Assembly: GCA_020638055.1 (NCBI GenBank)
Contig: JACKJH010000001.1
Span: forward strand, 496,001 to 560,000
DNA: 64,000 bases
Source: Hyphomicrobiaceae bacterium
Lineage (GTDB): Bacteria; Pseudomonadota; Alphaproteobacteria; Rhizobiales; Hyphomicrobiaceae
Reading direction: 5' to 3'
Positions within the stretch are counted from its first letter, which is position 1. Every line of letters begins with the position of its first letter. A program made the position numbers and the translations under genes. Positions 17,393-26,978 of the stretch are shown piece by piece. The notes under the pieces were generated by a model. It worked only from the letters and a program-made list of their open reading frames with translations, searched no databases and was not told where the DNA came from.

Positions 17393-19681
17393 CTATCGGT
17401 TCGTACCGTACCTTGGCATCTTGGCGACTGGCTCGACATCGCCGGTTTCTGGGCCTGGATCATCGGGCGCGCGCGGCGACACGAAAATCTTGGCTTCGGG
17501 CTTGGCTTCGGGCTTGGCGCTGCTTGCTGCTTCACTCGACGAAGAGGATCGTTCCGGTTCAGCCCGTTTTGCGGGTTGCGCCGATGTGGTTTCGGCGTCT
17601 CTCGCAGGCTGTTTTGGCGCTTCGATTGGGCCTGATCGACCTGTTGGAGGTACTGCCGGTTCGCTTTTATCAGGCGTTGTTTGATTGGCGGTCGAAACAA
17701 CTGCGACAGCCGATGACGGCTTTGCAGGTTTTTCTGACGCTGCCGGTTGGGTTGGTTCTTTCAGTGCGGGCTTTTCACCTGCCGTGGGTAATCCAAGCGG
17801 GCTTTCTGCTGGCTTGGGTTGGGAGGAGGTGGCGGAAGCCGTTGCAACTGGCTTGGTCTCCGGTTCTGGCGTGGCCGGCTTTGGCTTTGCGGGCTTTGCC
17901 GGTTCGAGCTTTTCGGAGGCCGGGACCCGATCCGCGATGGTCGCGGGTTTGCCTGAATCGGATGCACTCGCGGAGGCCGATTGGACGCTGGACTTGGAGG
18001 AACCGGTGGCAGAAGCTCCAGAGCCTCCATCGGTTGGTTTTTTTGCATCCACATGTGCCGGCGCCGCAGACGTTTGCGCGTCCTCGGTAGCCACCACGCC
18101 GGCGTTCACTGCTGCGGGCGCAACAACGACCGTTGCGGCTGCAGCTTCTGGCGTCTTGCTGGGCGTTGGGGCTATGGCGGCCGGAGACTGGGCCGTTGGC
18201 GTTGGCGTTGGCGCTGAAGCCCCATTTGATGCCTCAGTGCGAGGCGCAGGTGGCTGCACCGCTGCTGCTGGAGGCTGAGGTTCGCGCGCCGCCGCCGCTG
18301 CCGCCGCTAGCGGCGTGGCCTCGATTGCTTCGAGTGGTGCGCCAAGGGCAGCGAGTTCGGCCAATTTGTCGGCCAGCAAACTGCCGTCCAAGGTATCCAA
18401 CGTCTCTGATGGAACACGCCATTCGAATGCATCAAGGCGGCCGGTAACGGGTGAAACAGGTGCCCAATTCTCCGCCACCACGCCATCAGCGGTCCAGGCA
18501 GGATCGCGCGCGGCATTGACCGCACGCGCAAGCCATTCGCGCACGCGGCCGGCATCGCCCTTTTCTTCTGCCTCGATGCGCGCCATCAACGTTGCAACGC
18601 GCTGCGTCATACGTAGTTCGAGGAGCGGTTCGAGCAGTGTGCGGGCCTCGTCGAAGGCCTTTGCCTCAATCGCGGCCCGGGCTAATGCGATCGGACCCTC
18701 CATGGAGTTCTGCTGCATACTGGCAAGGTGTCGCACGCGATCCATACGATCCTTGGGGCTATCGCCAATGCGTGCATAGGCATATGCGATTGCGAGATCG
18801 GGGTGGGGCGATTTAAGCCACGTCTTCTGTAGCACCTTGGCAGCTTTCGCCGTGTTGCCACGGGAGGCGAGTAACCGTCCTGCAATAGCTGCGGCGGGAA
18901 TAAGCCCAGGCGCCAGATTATGCGCTTCGAGCGCCAGGCCAAGGCTGCGTTGAGGATCACTCTCCTCAGCCGTTTGCGCTTGGGCCGTCAGCAACACCGC
19001 GCGGCGGCGATCTGCCGTGGATTTGTCGACGAGGCCATGCTTCTTGGCAAGGGCCAGCGTTTGCATGGCGGCGGGCCAGTTTTCCGACTTGCAATGCAAA
19101 TCGAACAGTGCGTCCACGGCCCAGCCCAGCTTTGGATTGAGTCTCAGTGCGCGCTCGGCAAACTGACGGGCTGCTTCCGACTCGCCTTCGCGCTGCGCTT
19201 CCAGGAATAGGCCGCGCAGACCCAACTGCTCTGTATCGGGCTGAGCGAGCATTGCTTCGAAGATCCGGCGGGTGGTTGTCTTATCACCTGCCAACTGGGC
19301 GGCCTGAGCGCGCAGTAGATGCGTCAACGGCTCATTGGGAAGCGTCTTGCGCGCCTGCACGGCGTGACGCATGGCGTTGGCGCCATCGCCAGCACCAATC
19401 GCAATTATCCCCGACGACAGCGCATCAAGCCCGCGCTTTTGGCGACGGCGATAAAAATAATCTCCCACCGTGGCGGGGCTGTTCCAAATGGCGCGCAGAA
19501 GTGACCATAGCAGGATGGTCAGGCCAAGCAGGAAGGTCAGCCCGACAACCGCGTGAAAAACGCTGATCTCGCCTTCGTACCCTTCCCAGTTGAAGACGAT
19601 GAGGCCAGGCCGGTCAGCGAGCCACGACAGGCCCGTGGCGACAACGCCAACCGCAACGAAGTAGAATATCAATCGCAACAT
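17393..19681 (-). CDS. HemY-family tetratricopeptide membrane protein
   Basis: A 762-residue protein. Two N-terminal membrane segments (MLRLIFYFVAVGVVATGLSW and VFHAVVGLTFLLGLTILLW) flank the conserved VFNWEGYEGEIS of the HemY N-terminal family. TPR-like helices fill about residues 90-400. The last ~290 residues are low-complexity, rich in Ala, Pro, Lys, Ser and Thr, longer than in many homologues. Despite its name this family is not protoporphyrinogen oxidase, and its biochemical role is unsettled. It is the last gene of the run hemC, hemD, Mic60-like, HemY, with only 12 bp after the Mic60-like stop. The Ala/Pro tail produces long artefactual open frames on the other strand. Confidence 0.9.
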   Translation of the reverse strand: MLRLIFYFVAVGVVATGLSWLADRPGLIVFNWEGYEGEISVFHAVVGLTFLLGLTILLWSLLRAIWNSPATVGDYFYRRRQKRGLDALSSGIIAIGAGDGANAMRHAVQARKTLPNEPLTHLLRAQAAQLAGDKTTTRRIFEAMLAQPDTEQLGLRGLFLEAQREGESEAARQFAERALRLNPKLGWAVDALFDLHCKSENWPAAMQTLALAKKHGLVDKSTADRRRAVLLTAQAQTAEESDPQRSLGLALEAHNLAPGLIPAAAIAGRLLASRGNTAKAAKVLQKTWLKSPHPDLAIAYAYARIGDSPKDRMDRVRHLASMQQNSMEGPIALARAAIEAKAFDEARTLLEPLLELRMTQRVATLMARIEAEEKGDAGRVREWLARAVNAARDPAWTADGVVAENWAPVSPVTGRLDAFEWRVPSETLDTLDGSLLADKLAELAALGAPLEAIEATPLAAAAAAAREPQPPAAAVQPPAPRTEASNGASAPTPTPTAQSPAAIAPTPSKTPEAAAATVVVAPAAVNAGVVATEDAQTSAAPAHVDAKKPTDGGSGASATGSSKSSVQSASASASDSGKPATIADRVPASEKLEPAKPAKPKPATPEPETKPVATASATSSQPKPAESPLGLPTAGEKPALKEPTQPAASEKPAKPSSAVAVVSTANQTTPDKSEPAVPPTGRSGPIEAPKQPARDAETTSAQPAKRAEPERSSSSSEAASSAKPEAKPEAKIFVSPRAPDDPGPETGDVEPVAKMPRYGTNR

Positions 19682-19693
19682 TGCGGAACCTCT

Positions 19694-21664
19694 TTACTGG
19701 ATAGCTGGTGCGGGTGACGGCGCCTGCGCGCCACCGAGCGACGACTTGAGCTGACTTTCGATCTGTTTCACGGCCTTGTCGACGGCGCCGCGGGCAGCAA
19801 CCTGGCTGAAAAGTTTTACGGCGGGGGCACGCACTTTTTCAGGCAGTTTATCGGCAAGCGCCTGGAAATCGCCAAACCGGCCCTGATCGAGTGCTGCATC
19901 CATACGTGCCACAACGGCTTCGACGCTTTCATCGTTGGCGGAATGGTCCACCTTGCGCACCCTGATGACAGACCGTGCTTCTGAAAGCAGGCGGTCGAAT
20001 ACGCCGCCTTCTCCGGTGTCAGCCGCTGCAGCGATCATGCGGTGGGTCAAAGGACGGAAGTTGTCCTTGAGCGTTGCGAGCGTGGGCACGCCATCGCTTT
20101 TGTAAGGCTCCAGGGCGGATAGATCGACGTCGGCGGGTGCTGCCTTTTTGACCTGCGCCAGCTCGTCGGCGTAACCAAGACCACGATCAATGACGCGCTT
20201 CAAATTGGCAAGCTCCAGCGACAGCACAATACGCCCAGCATTGGCTTTGCGGTTTTCTTCCGCGTTTATGACGCCAGCAAGGTTCTTTTCAAGCGTTGCC
20301 AATTGCGTAGACACTGGTTCGATGGCCTGCGCGACGTCTTGCGGTTTTGCAGTGGCGTTGAACTTTGTCGTCAGATCAGCTTTCAGAGATTCCACGCTTG
20401 AGGCCAAGCCCCCGGTCTTTTCCTGGACCGCGCGAACGGTTTCACCCACCTTGTCGTTTTCGGCTTTCAAGGCGTCAAGACGTTGGCCAAGACGAACCGT
20501 GCCGGTTTTTACGTCGGCCAACTCGCGGTCGATGCGCGTCGTGCCTGAGCGTGCGGCTTGCGCGGCTTCGGTCGCTTTGCTGATTCTGGCGTCAATCTCC
20601 TGGCCAACGTTCTTGCGCAAGGCATCCAACTGATTGCCCATGGTTTCTTCCAAATCGGAAATCTTACCTGTAACAGCAGCCAGTTGGGGAACCGCGCTAG
20701 CAGCATTGCCATCGTTGCTGGCCGAAGACAGCAGCGCCAGCCGCTCCTCAAGTTTGGCTATGCGTGGGTCGGGCGTGCTGGCGCCATCTGCGGCAGGTGC
20801 CTTCGCGACCCTGGTTGCCAGCGCATCGGCGTCGGCCTTGAGCTGCTGTTGTGTCTCGCCCAGAAGCTTCACGCGCGCTGGCAATTGCTCAAGACTGGCG
20901 ACCCGCTGTGAAATGCCATCGATCGCCGCGGTCAGTTTGGCGCTCCCCGCCTCTTCCGCTCCTGTTGTTGTGGTGACGCTTTTTTCCAGTGCGGCAAGGC
21001 GGTTCGATAGCTCTTTTGTAGCATGGTTTGCGGTCTGTCCGACTGGCAGTCCAAGCTCGGCGAGTTGTGGCGCCAGGGTATCCGCGCCGATAAGGGCCAG
21101 GAAACCGCCGACAAGGCCTGCAAACGTATGTGAAAGTACGCGGCCAAACCCGCCGCCGCCTTGGCGAGCAGCAGGTGGCGGCGGTTTTGCCTGTGAACCG
21201 GTACCGGATTTGCCAGAGGCGGCGGCGGCTGAACTGCTGCCGCCAGAAGCGTTGCTTGAGCCGGAATTGCTATCCGTGCCGGTTTGCTGTTTGGCGCCCG
21301 CCGAAGTGGAAGGAGAGAACGTTGTAGCCGCGCCAGCCACGCCACCTGAGGCAACACCAGACTTCACTTCGGGTGTTGTCTTGGTGTCGGCGGTAGATTT
21401 CGCTGCAGCGGCCGTCTTGTTGTCCGATACGCTTTTTTCGTCGAGGGTGGATTTTACGTTCGAAGTGGATTTTGTGCCAGTCACGGGATTTGAACCTGAG
21501 GCACTTGCGGATTGGGTAGCGGACTTGGCGCCGCCCACGGCATCTGCCGCCTTTTTATCGGATGATTTAATTTCAACGGCCTTCAAGTCGAGCGTCGCAT
21601 GCGGGCGTTTGGGGTCACCCTTACGCAGTGGATCCTTGTTGTTATCGTCGCGATTGTTGGACAT
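19694..21664 (-). CDS. Alphaproteobacterial Mic60/mitofilin-like protein (COG4223 type)
   Basis: A 656-residue protein with a disordered Ser/Thr/Lys/Ala-rich N-terminus (1-170), a single membrane helix at about 175-193 (VLSHTFAGLVGGFLALIG), a long coiled-coil region (about 215-480), and a C-terminal helical domain resembling the mitofilin signature (PTLATLKDNFRPLTHRMIAAA, DQGRFGDFQALADKLPEK). Published work shows that alphaproteobacterial Mic60 homologues are encoded beside heme genes and shape intracytoplasmic membranes; the position here fits. I chose the ATG at 21664 (MSNNRDDN); the ATG at 21688 is also possible, and the GGAGGG between them is far (12 bp) from 21664. Confidence 0.8.
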   Translation of the reverse strand: MSNNRDDNNKDPLRKGDPKRPHATLDLKAVEIKSSDKKAADAVGGAKSATQSASASGSNPVTGTKSTSNVKSTLDEKSVSDNKTAAAAKSTADTKTTPEVKSGVASGGVAGAATTFSPSTSAGAKQQTGTDSNSGSSNASGGSSSAAAASGKSGTGSQAKPPPPAARQGGGGFGRVLSHTFAGLVGGFLALIGADTLAPQLAELGLPVGQTANHATKELSNRLAALEKSVTTTTGAEEAGSAKLTAAIDGISQRVASLEQLPARVKLLGETQQQLKADADALATRVAKAPAADGASTPDPRIAKLEERLALLSSASNDGNAASAVPQLAAVTGKISDLEETMGNQLDALRKNVGQEIDARISKATEAAQAARSGTTRIDRELADVKTGTVRLGQRLDALKAENDKVGETVRAVQEKTGGLASSVESLKADLTTKFNATAKPQDVAQAIEPVSTQLATLEKNLAGVINAEENRKANAGRIVLSLELANLKRVIDRGLGYADELAQVKKAAPADVDLSALEPYKSDGVPTLATLKDNFRPLTHRMIAAAADTGEGGVFDRLLSEARSVIRVRKVDHSANDESVEAVVARMDAALDQGRFGDFQALADKLPEKVRAPAVKLFSQVAARGAVDKAVKQIESQLKSSLGGAQAPSPAPAIQ

Positions 21665-21781
21665 GTGGCTCTGGAACCCTCCACTCATTACGCAACAGCG
21701 CGCTGAGGCGAAGCGTTTGCTCCGACTTGGCGTGCCGTATCTTCAATTCCTGCTGCCGCTGAATTCTTCGGGGGGCGACAT

Positions 21782-22564
21782 TCAGTCCGATTGTGCCGCC
21801 GTTTCCCTAATAAGTGCAACCATTTCTTCGATGTTGGGTTTGCGGGCGATTTTCAGTTTGCCAGCGCCAAGTCTAACCAACCGTTCAGAAATTCCCCTAG
21901 AAAGACACAAATACTCGGCTTTACGTGCACCAGCCGTCAGACCACGTTCCAGAACCAGATCGATGTACGTATCAGCAGTCAGTGGCGACATGAGAATGAC
22001 AGCATCGTAACCTGATCTCGCCAGTGTTTCGGCAACGTTTTGGGGCAATTGTTGCGCGGGTTGGGAGGAATAAACCGTGGTTCGCTCAAGCGGAATTCCG
22101 GCTTGAGCGAGCGGAGGAGCAAGATCAAAAGAGATTTTATCGCCACTGAGATGGACGACCGGGCCAGGCATTCCCGCCGCGATCTCAGGCAACTTTGCGG
22201 CGTGGCTGGCCGGCAGGATTTTATTTCGCCACGCAGCTATAATCAGCGGTACCAGATCTTTTGCCGTTGCCGGTCCAACGGTGACGTCCTGAAAGCCCAA
22301 GTCGCGCGCGGCTGCCCCTGTTGCGCGACCAACAACCAGCAGGGGCCGGGCGAGCAGATCGGTAAGCCCTGGAAAGCCTTCCAGTGCTCTCAGCCCATTC
22401 CGACTTGTCACCACCAATGCCGATGCGCGCTTCAGCAGCGTGGCGTCCGGCATGTTGACGGCGATTTCAAGTAACGGTGCTACATCGGCGCTCAGCCCTT
22501 CGGCCTGAAGCGTTTCGCGCATGGCGGTTGCGTCGGGTTCGGGTCTGGTGATGAGCAGGTGCAT
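21782..22564 (-). CDS. hemD: Uroporphyrinogen-III synthase
   Basis: A 260-residue HemD-family protein starting MHLLITRPEPDATAMRETL, the conserved N-terminal motif. It ends with the segment DAVILMSPLTADTYIDLV and a short tail. It cyclises hydroxymethylbilane, the HemC product, to uroporphyrinogen III in heme biosynthesis. Sequence conservation in this family is low, so the call rests on the N-terminal motif, the length and its place 31 bp downstream of hemC. The ATG at 22564 is preferred to 22594 because it begins exactly at the conserved motif. Confidence 0.9.
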   Translation of the reverse strand: MHLLITRPEPDATAMRETLQAEGLSADVAPLLEIAVNMPDATLLKRASALVVTSRNGLRALEGFPGLTDLLARPLLVVGRATGAAARDLGFQDVTVGPATAKDLVPLIIAAWRNKILPASHAAKLPEIAAGMPGPVVHLSGDKISFDLAPPLAQAGIPLERTTVYSSQPAQQLPQNVAETLARSGYDAVILMSPLTADTYIDLVLERGLTAGARKAEYLCLSRGISERLVRLGAGKLKIARKPNIEEMVALIRETAAQSD

Positions 22565-22595
22565 GCCAATATGCCGGTTCCTTGCTGTGGCCACA

Positions 22596-23528
22596 CTAGC
22601 CCGTCACGGAAAAAAATCCCGGACCCGCTTTGGCCAGCAGCTCCTGGGCTAGCGCATCTGCCATTTCTTCGGCGTCGGCCGCCTCCGCGGTGCGATGGGT
22701 TGCATGAACCACCTGCCCGTCAGGGGACAGAATCTCGCCGCGGAAGAAAATATGGCCATTTCCATCAAATGTGGCCAATCCGCCGATAGGGGTTCTGCAC
22801 GAGCCTTCAAGGCGCGCCAGGTAGGCTCGTTCAGCTTGCACACAGGTTCGCGTCGGCTGGTGATCGAGCGGCGCAATCAAACTTGAAGTTTTTTCATCCC
22901 CGCTACGAATTTCAATGCCGATGGCGGCCTGTGCGACGGCCGGCAGCATTTCATCGGTTGGCACAGCGCGGGTGATACGCTGCGCCATGCCCAGCCGGTT
23001 GAGGCCGGCACACGCCAGAAACGTCGCCTCGGCGATGCCGTCCTGAAGCTTTTTCAATCGCGTTTGAACATTGCCACGAAATCCGACAACTTTGAGATCT
23101 GGCCTGATGCGCTTGACCTGCGCCTGGCGGCGCAATGACGACGTACCGACTACGGCGCCGGCAGGCATATCCGCAAGGGAGGAATATTTCAGGCTAATAA
23201 ACGCGTCGCGCACGTCTTCGCGCTCCAGCACCGCGCCGATGGCAAGAGAGCCAGGCAACTTGGTTTGCATGTCCTTCATGGAATGGACTGCCAAATCTAT
23301 GGTGCCGTCTAAAAGCGCATCCTCGATTTCTTTGGTGAATAGTCCCTTGCCACCGACTTCAGCGAGCGGACGGTCCAAAATTCGATCACCGGCCGTCTTG
23401 ATGATTACGATTTCAAAATCGCTTTCAGGGCGGGTGTGCGCGGCCATCAGGCGATCGCGTACCTCGTGGGCCTGGGCGAGCGCCAGCGGCGAGCCGCGCG
23501 TACCTATTCGGATGAGTGGCGCTTGCAA
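22596..23528 (-). CDS. hemC: Hydroxymethylbilane synthase (porphobilinogen deaminase)
   Basis: It starts LIRIGTRGSPLALAQAHEVRD, with the substrate-binding blocks TAGDRILDRPLAEVGGKGLFTKEIE and VHSMKDMQTKLP, and the cofactor-attachment Cys in LEGSCRTPIGG. It polymerises four porphobilinogen units into hydroxymethylbilane. The only upstream ATG (23678) would add a 50-residue Gly/Ala/Arg-rich extension foreign to the family. A TTG at 23528 has GGAG 8 bp upstream and gives 310 residues, the normal length, so I take TTG as the start. It is divergent from tsaD. Confidence 0.93.
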   Translation of the reverse strand: MQAPLIRIGTRGSPLALAQAHEVRDRLMAAHTRPESDFEIVIIKTAGDRILDRPLAEVGGKGLFTKEIEDALLDGTIDLAVHSMKDMQTKLPGSLAIGAVLEREDVRDAFISLKYSSLADMPAGAVVGTSSLRRQAQVKRIRPDLKVVGFRGNVQTRLKKLQDGIAEATFLACAGLNRLGMAQRITRAVPTDEMLPAVAQAAIGIEIRSGDEKTSSLIAPLDHQPTRTCVQAERAYLARLEGSCRTPIGGLATFDGNGHIFFRGEILSPDGQVVHATHRTAEAADAEEMADALAQELLAKAGPGFFSVTG

Positions 23529-23693
23529 GCTTCTGGCTCCAGGTGCTAGGGCGAACGGAAATTGTGGCGGGACGGCGCATCCAGCGATGCAGCCTCTTGG
23601 ACGGGCGCCATTAATGCCGTCTCCCGCCGCTGAACGCAATGCGCGTCCGTTAAGCTCTGCCAACGGGCACAATTTCATCAGGATTTACCGGCT

Positions 23694-24878
23694 GTGAAGG
23701 TGTCGAACACCTGCTCCACATTGGCCAGTCAGAAGCACGGGCGTCAGGCGGCAACAGACGGCTCTGAACTACGGGTTCTGGGCATTGAAACGAGTTGTGA
23801 CGAAACTTCCGCCGCCGTTGTAGCGCGTACAGCGCAGGGACATGGGCGGATATGCTCCAATATTGTGCGTTCCCAGTGGGACCGGCACCGGCAATTTGGC
23901 GGCGTCGTGCCCGAGATCGCGGCTCGGGCGCATGTGGAGTGCCTTGACGCTCTGATCGCGGAAGCCATGAGCCAGGCCGGCACAACATTCGGCGATTTGG
24001 ACGCCATTGCAGCAACGGCCGGGCCGGGTTTGATTGGTGGGCTGATGGTTGGCCTCATCACGGGCAAGATGTTGTCGCTCGAACACGCAAAGCCGCTGAT
24101 TGCCGTTAATCACCTGGAAGCGCACGCGCTAACGGTGGGACTGACAGATCGCCTGCCGCCGCCATACCTTCTTCTCCTGGTCTCGGGTGGCCATACCCAA
24201 CTGCTCGCGGTGGATGACATAGGGCGCTACCGGCGACTCGGCTCAACGATTGATGATGCGCTCGGCGAAGCTTTTGACAAGACAGCCAAGCTCTTGGGAT
24301 TGCCGATGCCCGGCGGACCGTCGGTGGAGCAGACCTCGCTGGCAGGCGACCCAAATCGTTTTTCGTTACCCCGGCCGATGACCGGTCGCGCGGAGCCTCA
24401 TTTCTCCTTTGCCGGGCTTAAAACCGCTGTTCGCCATGCTGCGCAGTCCATCGCGCCGTTGAGCGATCAAGACGTGGCCGACCTGTGCGCCGGATTCCAG
24501 GCTGCAGTTTGCGAAAGCGTGGTTGACCGCACACGACGCGCTATTGGGATTTTGCGGGATATGGACACAGGCAATCCCATCAAACGCGATGGTCAAACCG
24601 ACGTAGAAATTCAAGACCTGGTGGTTGCGGGGGGTGTCGCTGCCAACCAGCAGATCCGCACCGCGCTCGCAGCACTTGCTGCCAGCGAGGGGTACCGCTT
24701 TCATGCACCTCCACTTGCGCTTTGTGGGGACAATGCCGCTATGATCGCCTGGGCCGGTGCGGAACGGCTTGTGCGCGGCCTCACCGACGATCTAAATGCG
24801 CCGGTTCGACCGCGATGGCCACTCGACAACACAGCGGTGCCTGCGCTCGGCGCAGGTTTGAAGGGCGCGAAAGCCTGA
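23694..24878 (+). CDS. tsaD: tRNA N6-adenosine threonylcarbamoyltransferase TsaD
   Basis: A 394-residue protein of the Kae1/TsaD/Qri7 family. Motifs include [16 protein letters not shown], the iron-binding HLEAH (in VNHLEAHAL), [12 protein letters not shown], the [11 protein letters not shown] block and [13 protein letters not shown]. With TsaB and TsaE it transfers the threonylcarbamoyl group to A37 of ANN-decoding tRNAs. The GTG at 23694 has AGGA about 10 bp upstream. The first ~28 residues (to GSELR) are an unconserved extension, so the true start could be slightly inside. It is head to head with hemC and probably co-transcribed with gpsA. Confidence 0.95.
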   Translation: MKVSNTCSTLASQKHGRQAATDGSELRVLGIETSCDETSAAVVARTAQGHGRICSNIVRSQWDRHRQFGGVVPEIAARAHVECLDALIAEAMSQAGTTFGDLDAIAATAGPGLIGGLMVGLITGKMLSLEHAKPLIAVNHLEAHALTVGLTDRLPPPYLLLLVSGGHTQLLAVDDIGRYRRLGSTIDDALGEAFDKTAKLLGLPMPGGPSVEQTSLAGDPNRFSLPRPMTGRAEPHFSFAGLKTAVRHAAQSIAPLSDQDVADLCAGFQAAVCESVVDRTRRAIGILRDMDTGNPIKRDGQTDVEIQDLVVAGGVAANQQIRTALAALAASEGYRFHAPPLALCGDNAAMIAWAGAERLVRGLTDDLNAPVRPRWPLDNTAVPALGAGLKGAKA

Positions 24879-25046
24879 TTTGACAACCGACATGAGTTCA
24901 CAGCCAATTGTAGCGATGGCCGTATATTGAATTGCGATCCTATTTGAACTCAATCAGTTGCTAGGGGGCAGTGCCGTGTTATCCGTTCGCAGGACAATTC
25001 AATCGGTTTGGCAGGCAGCGCCGGTACGTAATGCAGGAATGTTCAA

Positions 25047-26042
25047 ATGCGGCTTGACAGTATCGGCGTGATCGGCGGCGGCGCCTGGGGAACGGCGCTG
25101 GCACAGACCGTTCGGCTGGCCGGCAGAAGCGCCGTTATCTGGGCGCGCGAAGCTGAAGTAGTCGACGACATCAACACACGCCATGTCAACTCGCAGTTCC
25201 TGCCCGGTATACCGCTCGACCCTGGACTACGTGCAACCGACAACCTCGCCGACATAGCGCAGGCCGATGCAATCTTGATGGTGGCACCGGCCCAGCACAT
25301 CCGCACGGTTGCTGCAGAATTGCGACCACACTTAAAGAATGGGCAGCCGATCATTAATTGCGCCAAAGGCATCGAGCGGACGACGGGCAAGGTGATGGGT
25401 GAGGTGCTGGCGGAGACTGTTCCTGACGCCCTGCTTGCTGCACTTTCAGGTCCGAGTTTTGCCGCTGACGTGGCTCGAGGCCTGCCGACTGCGCTCACGA
25501 TCGCGTGCGAGCGTGAAGACGTCGGCCGCGATCTTGCAGAGGCGCTCGGCTACCGTCATTTCCGACTCTATTGGTCTTCCGACCGGCTCGGGGTGGAACT
25601 GGGCGGTGCCGTCAAGAACGTGCTGGCGATTGCTGCGGGGATCGTTGCAGGCAAGGCGCTCGGCGCCAGCGCACATGCTGCTCTTGTTGCGCGCGGGTTT
25701 GCCGAATTGCGGCGGTTCGCTGCTGCCTATGGCGCGCAGCCGCAAACCATGATGGGGCTGTCGGGCCTTGGCGACCTCATTCTGACGTGTGGAAGTCCGC
25801 AGTCCCGCAACATGAGCCTTGGAAGGGAACTTGGCGAAGGGCGCACGCTTGATGACATTCTTGGCCGGCGCCGATCAGTAACCGAGGGCGTGTGGACGGC
25901 CGCAGCGGTCACAAAGCTGGCCCGGGCAAAAGGCGTTGAAATGCCGATTGCTGAAGCCGTTCATGGAATCGTCGAAGGTCACGCAGCCGTGGACGATGCA
26001 ATTGCTGCGTTGTTGTCGCGTCCGTTCAAGGCCGAGGGTTGA
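25047..26042 (+). CDS. gpsA: Glycerol-3-phosphate dehydrogenase [NAD(P)+]
   Basis: A 331-residue enzyme with the N-terminal dinucleotide-binding motif IGVIGGGAWGTALAQ, the ALSGPSFAADVARGLPTA block, the catalytic-lysine region ELGGAVKNVLAIAAGIVAG, and GLSGLGDLILTC. It reduces dihydroxyacetone phosphate to sn-glycerol 3-phosphate for phospholipid synthesis. AGGA lies 9 bp upstream of the ATG at 25047. It follows tsaD by 168 bp, the typical order in this bacterial group. Confidence 0.96.
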   Translation: MRLDSIGVIGGGAWGTALAQTVRLAGRSAVIWAREAEVVDDINTRHVNSQFLPGIPLDPGLRATDNLADIAQADAILMVAPAQHIRTVAAELRPHLKNGQPIINCAKGIERTTGKVMGEVLAETVPDALLAALSGPSFAADVARGLPTALTIACEREDVGRDLAEALGYRHFRLYWSSDRLGVELGGAVKNVLAIAAGIVAGKALGASAHAALVARGFAELRRFAAAYGAQPQTMMGLSGLGDLILTCGSPQSRNMSLGRELGEGRTLDDILGRRRSVTEGVWTAAAVTKLARAKGVEMPIAEAVHGIVEGHAAVDDAIAALLSRPFKAEG

Positions 26043-26156
26043 TCATATGGGGCGTGCCGTGCGCCGTTCCTGATTGCGCGCAGCCACCACGCCACCGAAT
26101 AGGTTATGGTCGCGATATCACCTGGACAAATTGAGTTTTGTAACCTGACCAACGCC

Positions 26157-26828
26157 ATGCCACAGCCTTCCAACGCAATGACACGAACGAAGTCACTCCG
26201 CCCAGAGCCACGGGATGGTGACGCGACGCGTGCGCGATTGCTCGACATTGCGTTTGCCGAGGTTCATGCCCATGGCTATCAGGGGCTGCGAGTCGACAGC
26301 CTGCTTGAAAAGGCGAAACTCACCAAGGGCGCATTTTATCATCATTTCCAGAGCAAGCAGGCGCTTGGACTTGCAATCATCGACGAGGTACTCGCCGGCA
26401 TGGCGGAGCTGGTTTGGGGGCAGCATCTGGCTCAATTCGACGACCCGCTGCTGGGCATCGAATCGTCGATCAGTTTTGCCGTCAGCATGCTCGGCGAGCG
26501 CTGCACGACGCTTGGCTGCCCGATCAACAATCTCGCGCAGGAAATGAGCGGCATAGACGACGCATTCCGCGTGCGGCTGGACACCGTTTTCAAAAATATC
26601 GTGGCAAACATTGCTGCGGCGCTCGAACGTGGCAAGCGGCACGGCATCGTTCGTGCAGATGTGGAAACGACGGCTGCGGCGACCTTCATTCTTGCTGGCA
26701 CGGAAGGCACGGTCGGCCTGGCCAAAAGTGCGCGATCGCCTGCCGTGCTCGACTTGGCAATGCGCGAGATGAAACGTTACCTGGATGGTCTTCGCGCCGA
26801 CGGCCGGGCGACATCAGTGGGGACATAA
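26157..26828 (+). CDS. TetR/AcrR family transcriptional regulator
   Basis: A protein of about 223 residues with an N-terminal TetR helix-turn-helix: ATRARLLDIAFAEVHAHGYQGLRVDSLLEKAKLTKGAFYHHFQSKQALGLAII. The C-terminal ligand domain contains CTTLGCPINNLAQEMS and FILAGTEGTVGLAK, as in TetR proteins with the TetR_C-type domain common among electrophile sensors. The target is unknown, since no divergent gene adjoins. The start is uncertain: ATGs at 26106, 26157 and 26178 all lack a clear Shine-Dalgarno sequence. Confidence 0.88.
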   Translation: MPQPSNAMTRTKSLRPEPRDGDATRARLLDIAFAEVHAHGYQGLRVDSLLEKAKLTKGAFYHHFQSKQALGLAIIDEVLAGMAELVWGQHLAQFDDPLLGIESSISFAVSMLGERCTTLGCPINNLAQEMSGIDDAFRVRLDTVFKNIVANIAAALERGKRHGIVRADVETTAAATFILAGTEGTVGLAKSARSPAVLDLAMREMKRYLDGLRADGRATSVGT

Positions 26829-26902
26829 TAAGGCGAGGCTGGTACGTAGCCGCCGTGCCTTGACAATGGCAAAGTCGGCGCAGTAAATGCCGCCACCGTC
26901 GC

Positions 26903-26978
26903 GGGGCCGTAGCTCAGATGGGAGAGCGCTGCAATCGCACTGCAGAGGTCAGGGGTTCGATTCCCCTCGGCTCCACCA
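26903..26978 (+). tRNA. tRNA-Ala (CGC)
   Basis: Acceptor GGGGCCG pairs with CGGCTCC (one G-T), D arm AGCTCAGATGGGAGAGC, anticodon stem CTGCA/TGCAG around the loop ATCGCAC (anticodon CGC), T arm AGGGGTTCGATTCCCCT, and encoded CCA at 26976-26978. It marks the left edge of the accessory region, but I found no second copy of its 3' end that would indicate an attachment site. Confidence 0.95.

Noticed and set aside
20634..22010. A 458-codon frame opposite the Mic60-like gene and hemD
   Set aside because: It is antisense to well-supported genes, Ser/Ala/Pro-rich as expected of a high-GC shadow frame, and has no domain.
26903..26978. tRNA-Ala as an integration site for the accessory region
   Set aside because: I looked for a repeat of its 3' end further right, including near 50.3-50.6 kb, and found none; no integrase gene adjoins.
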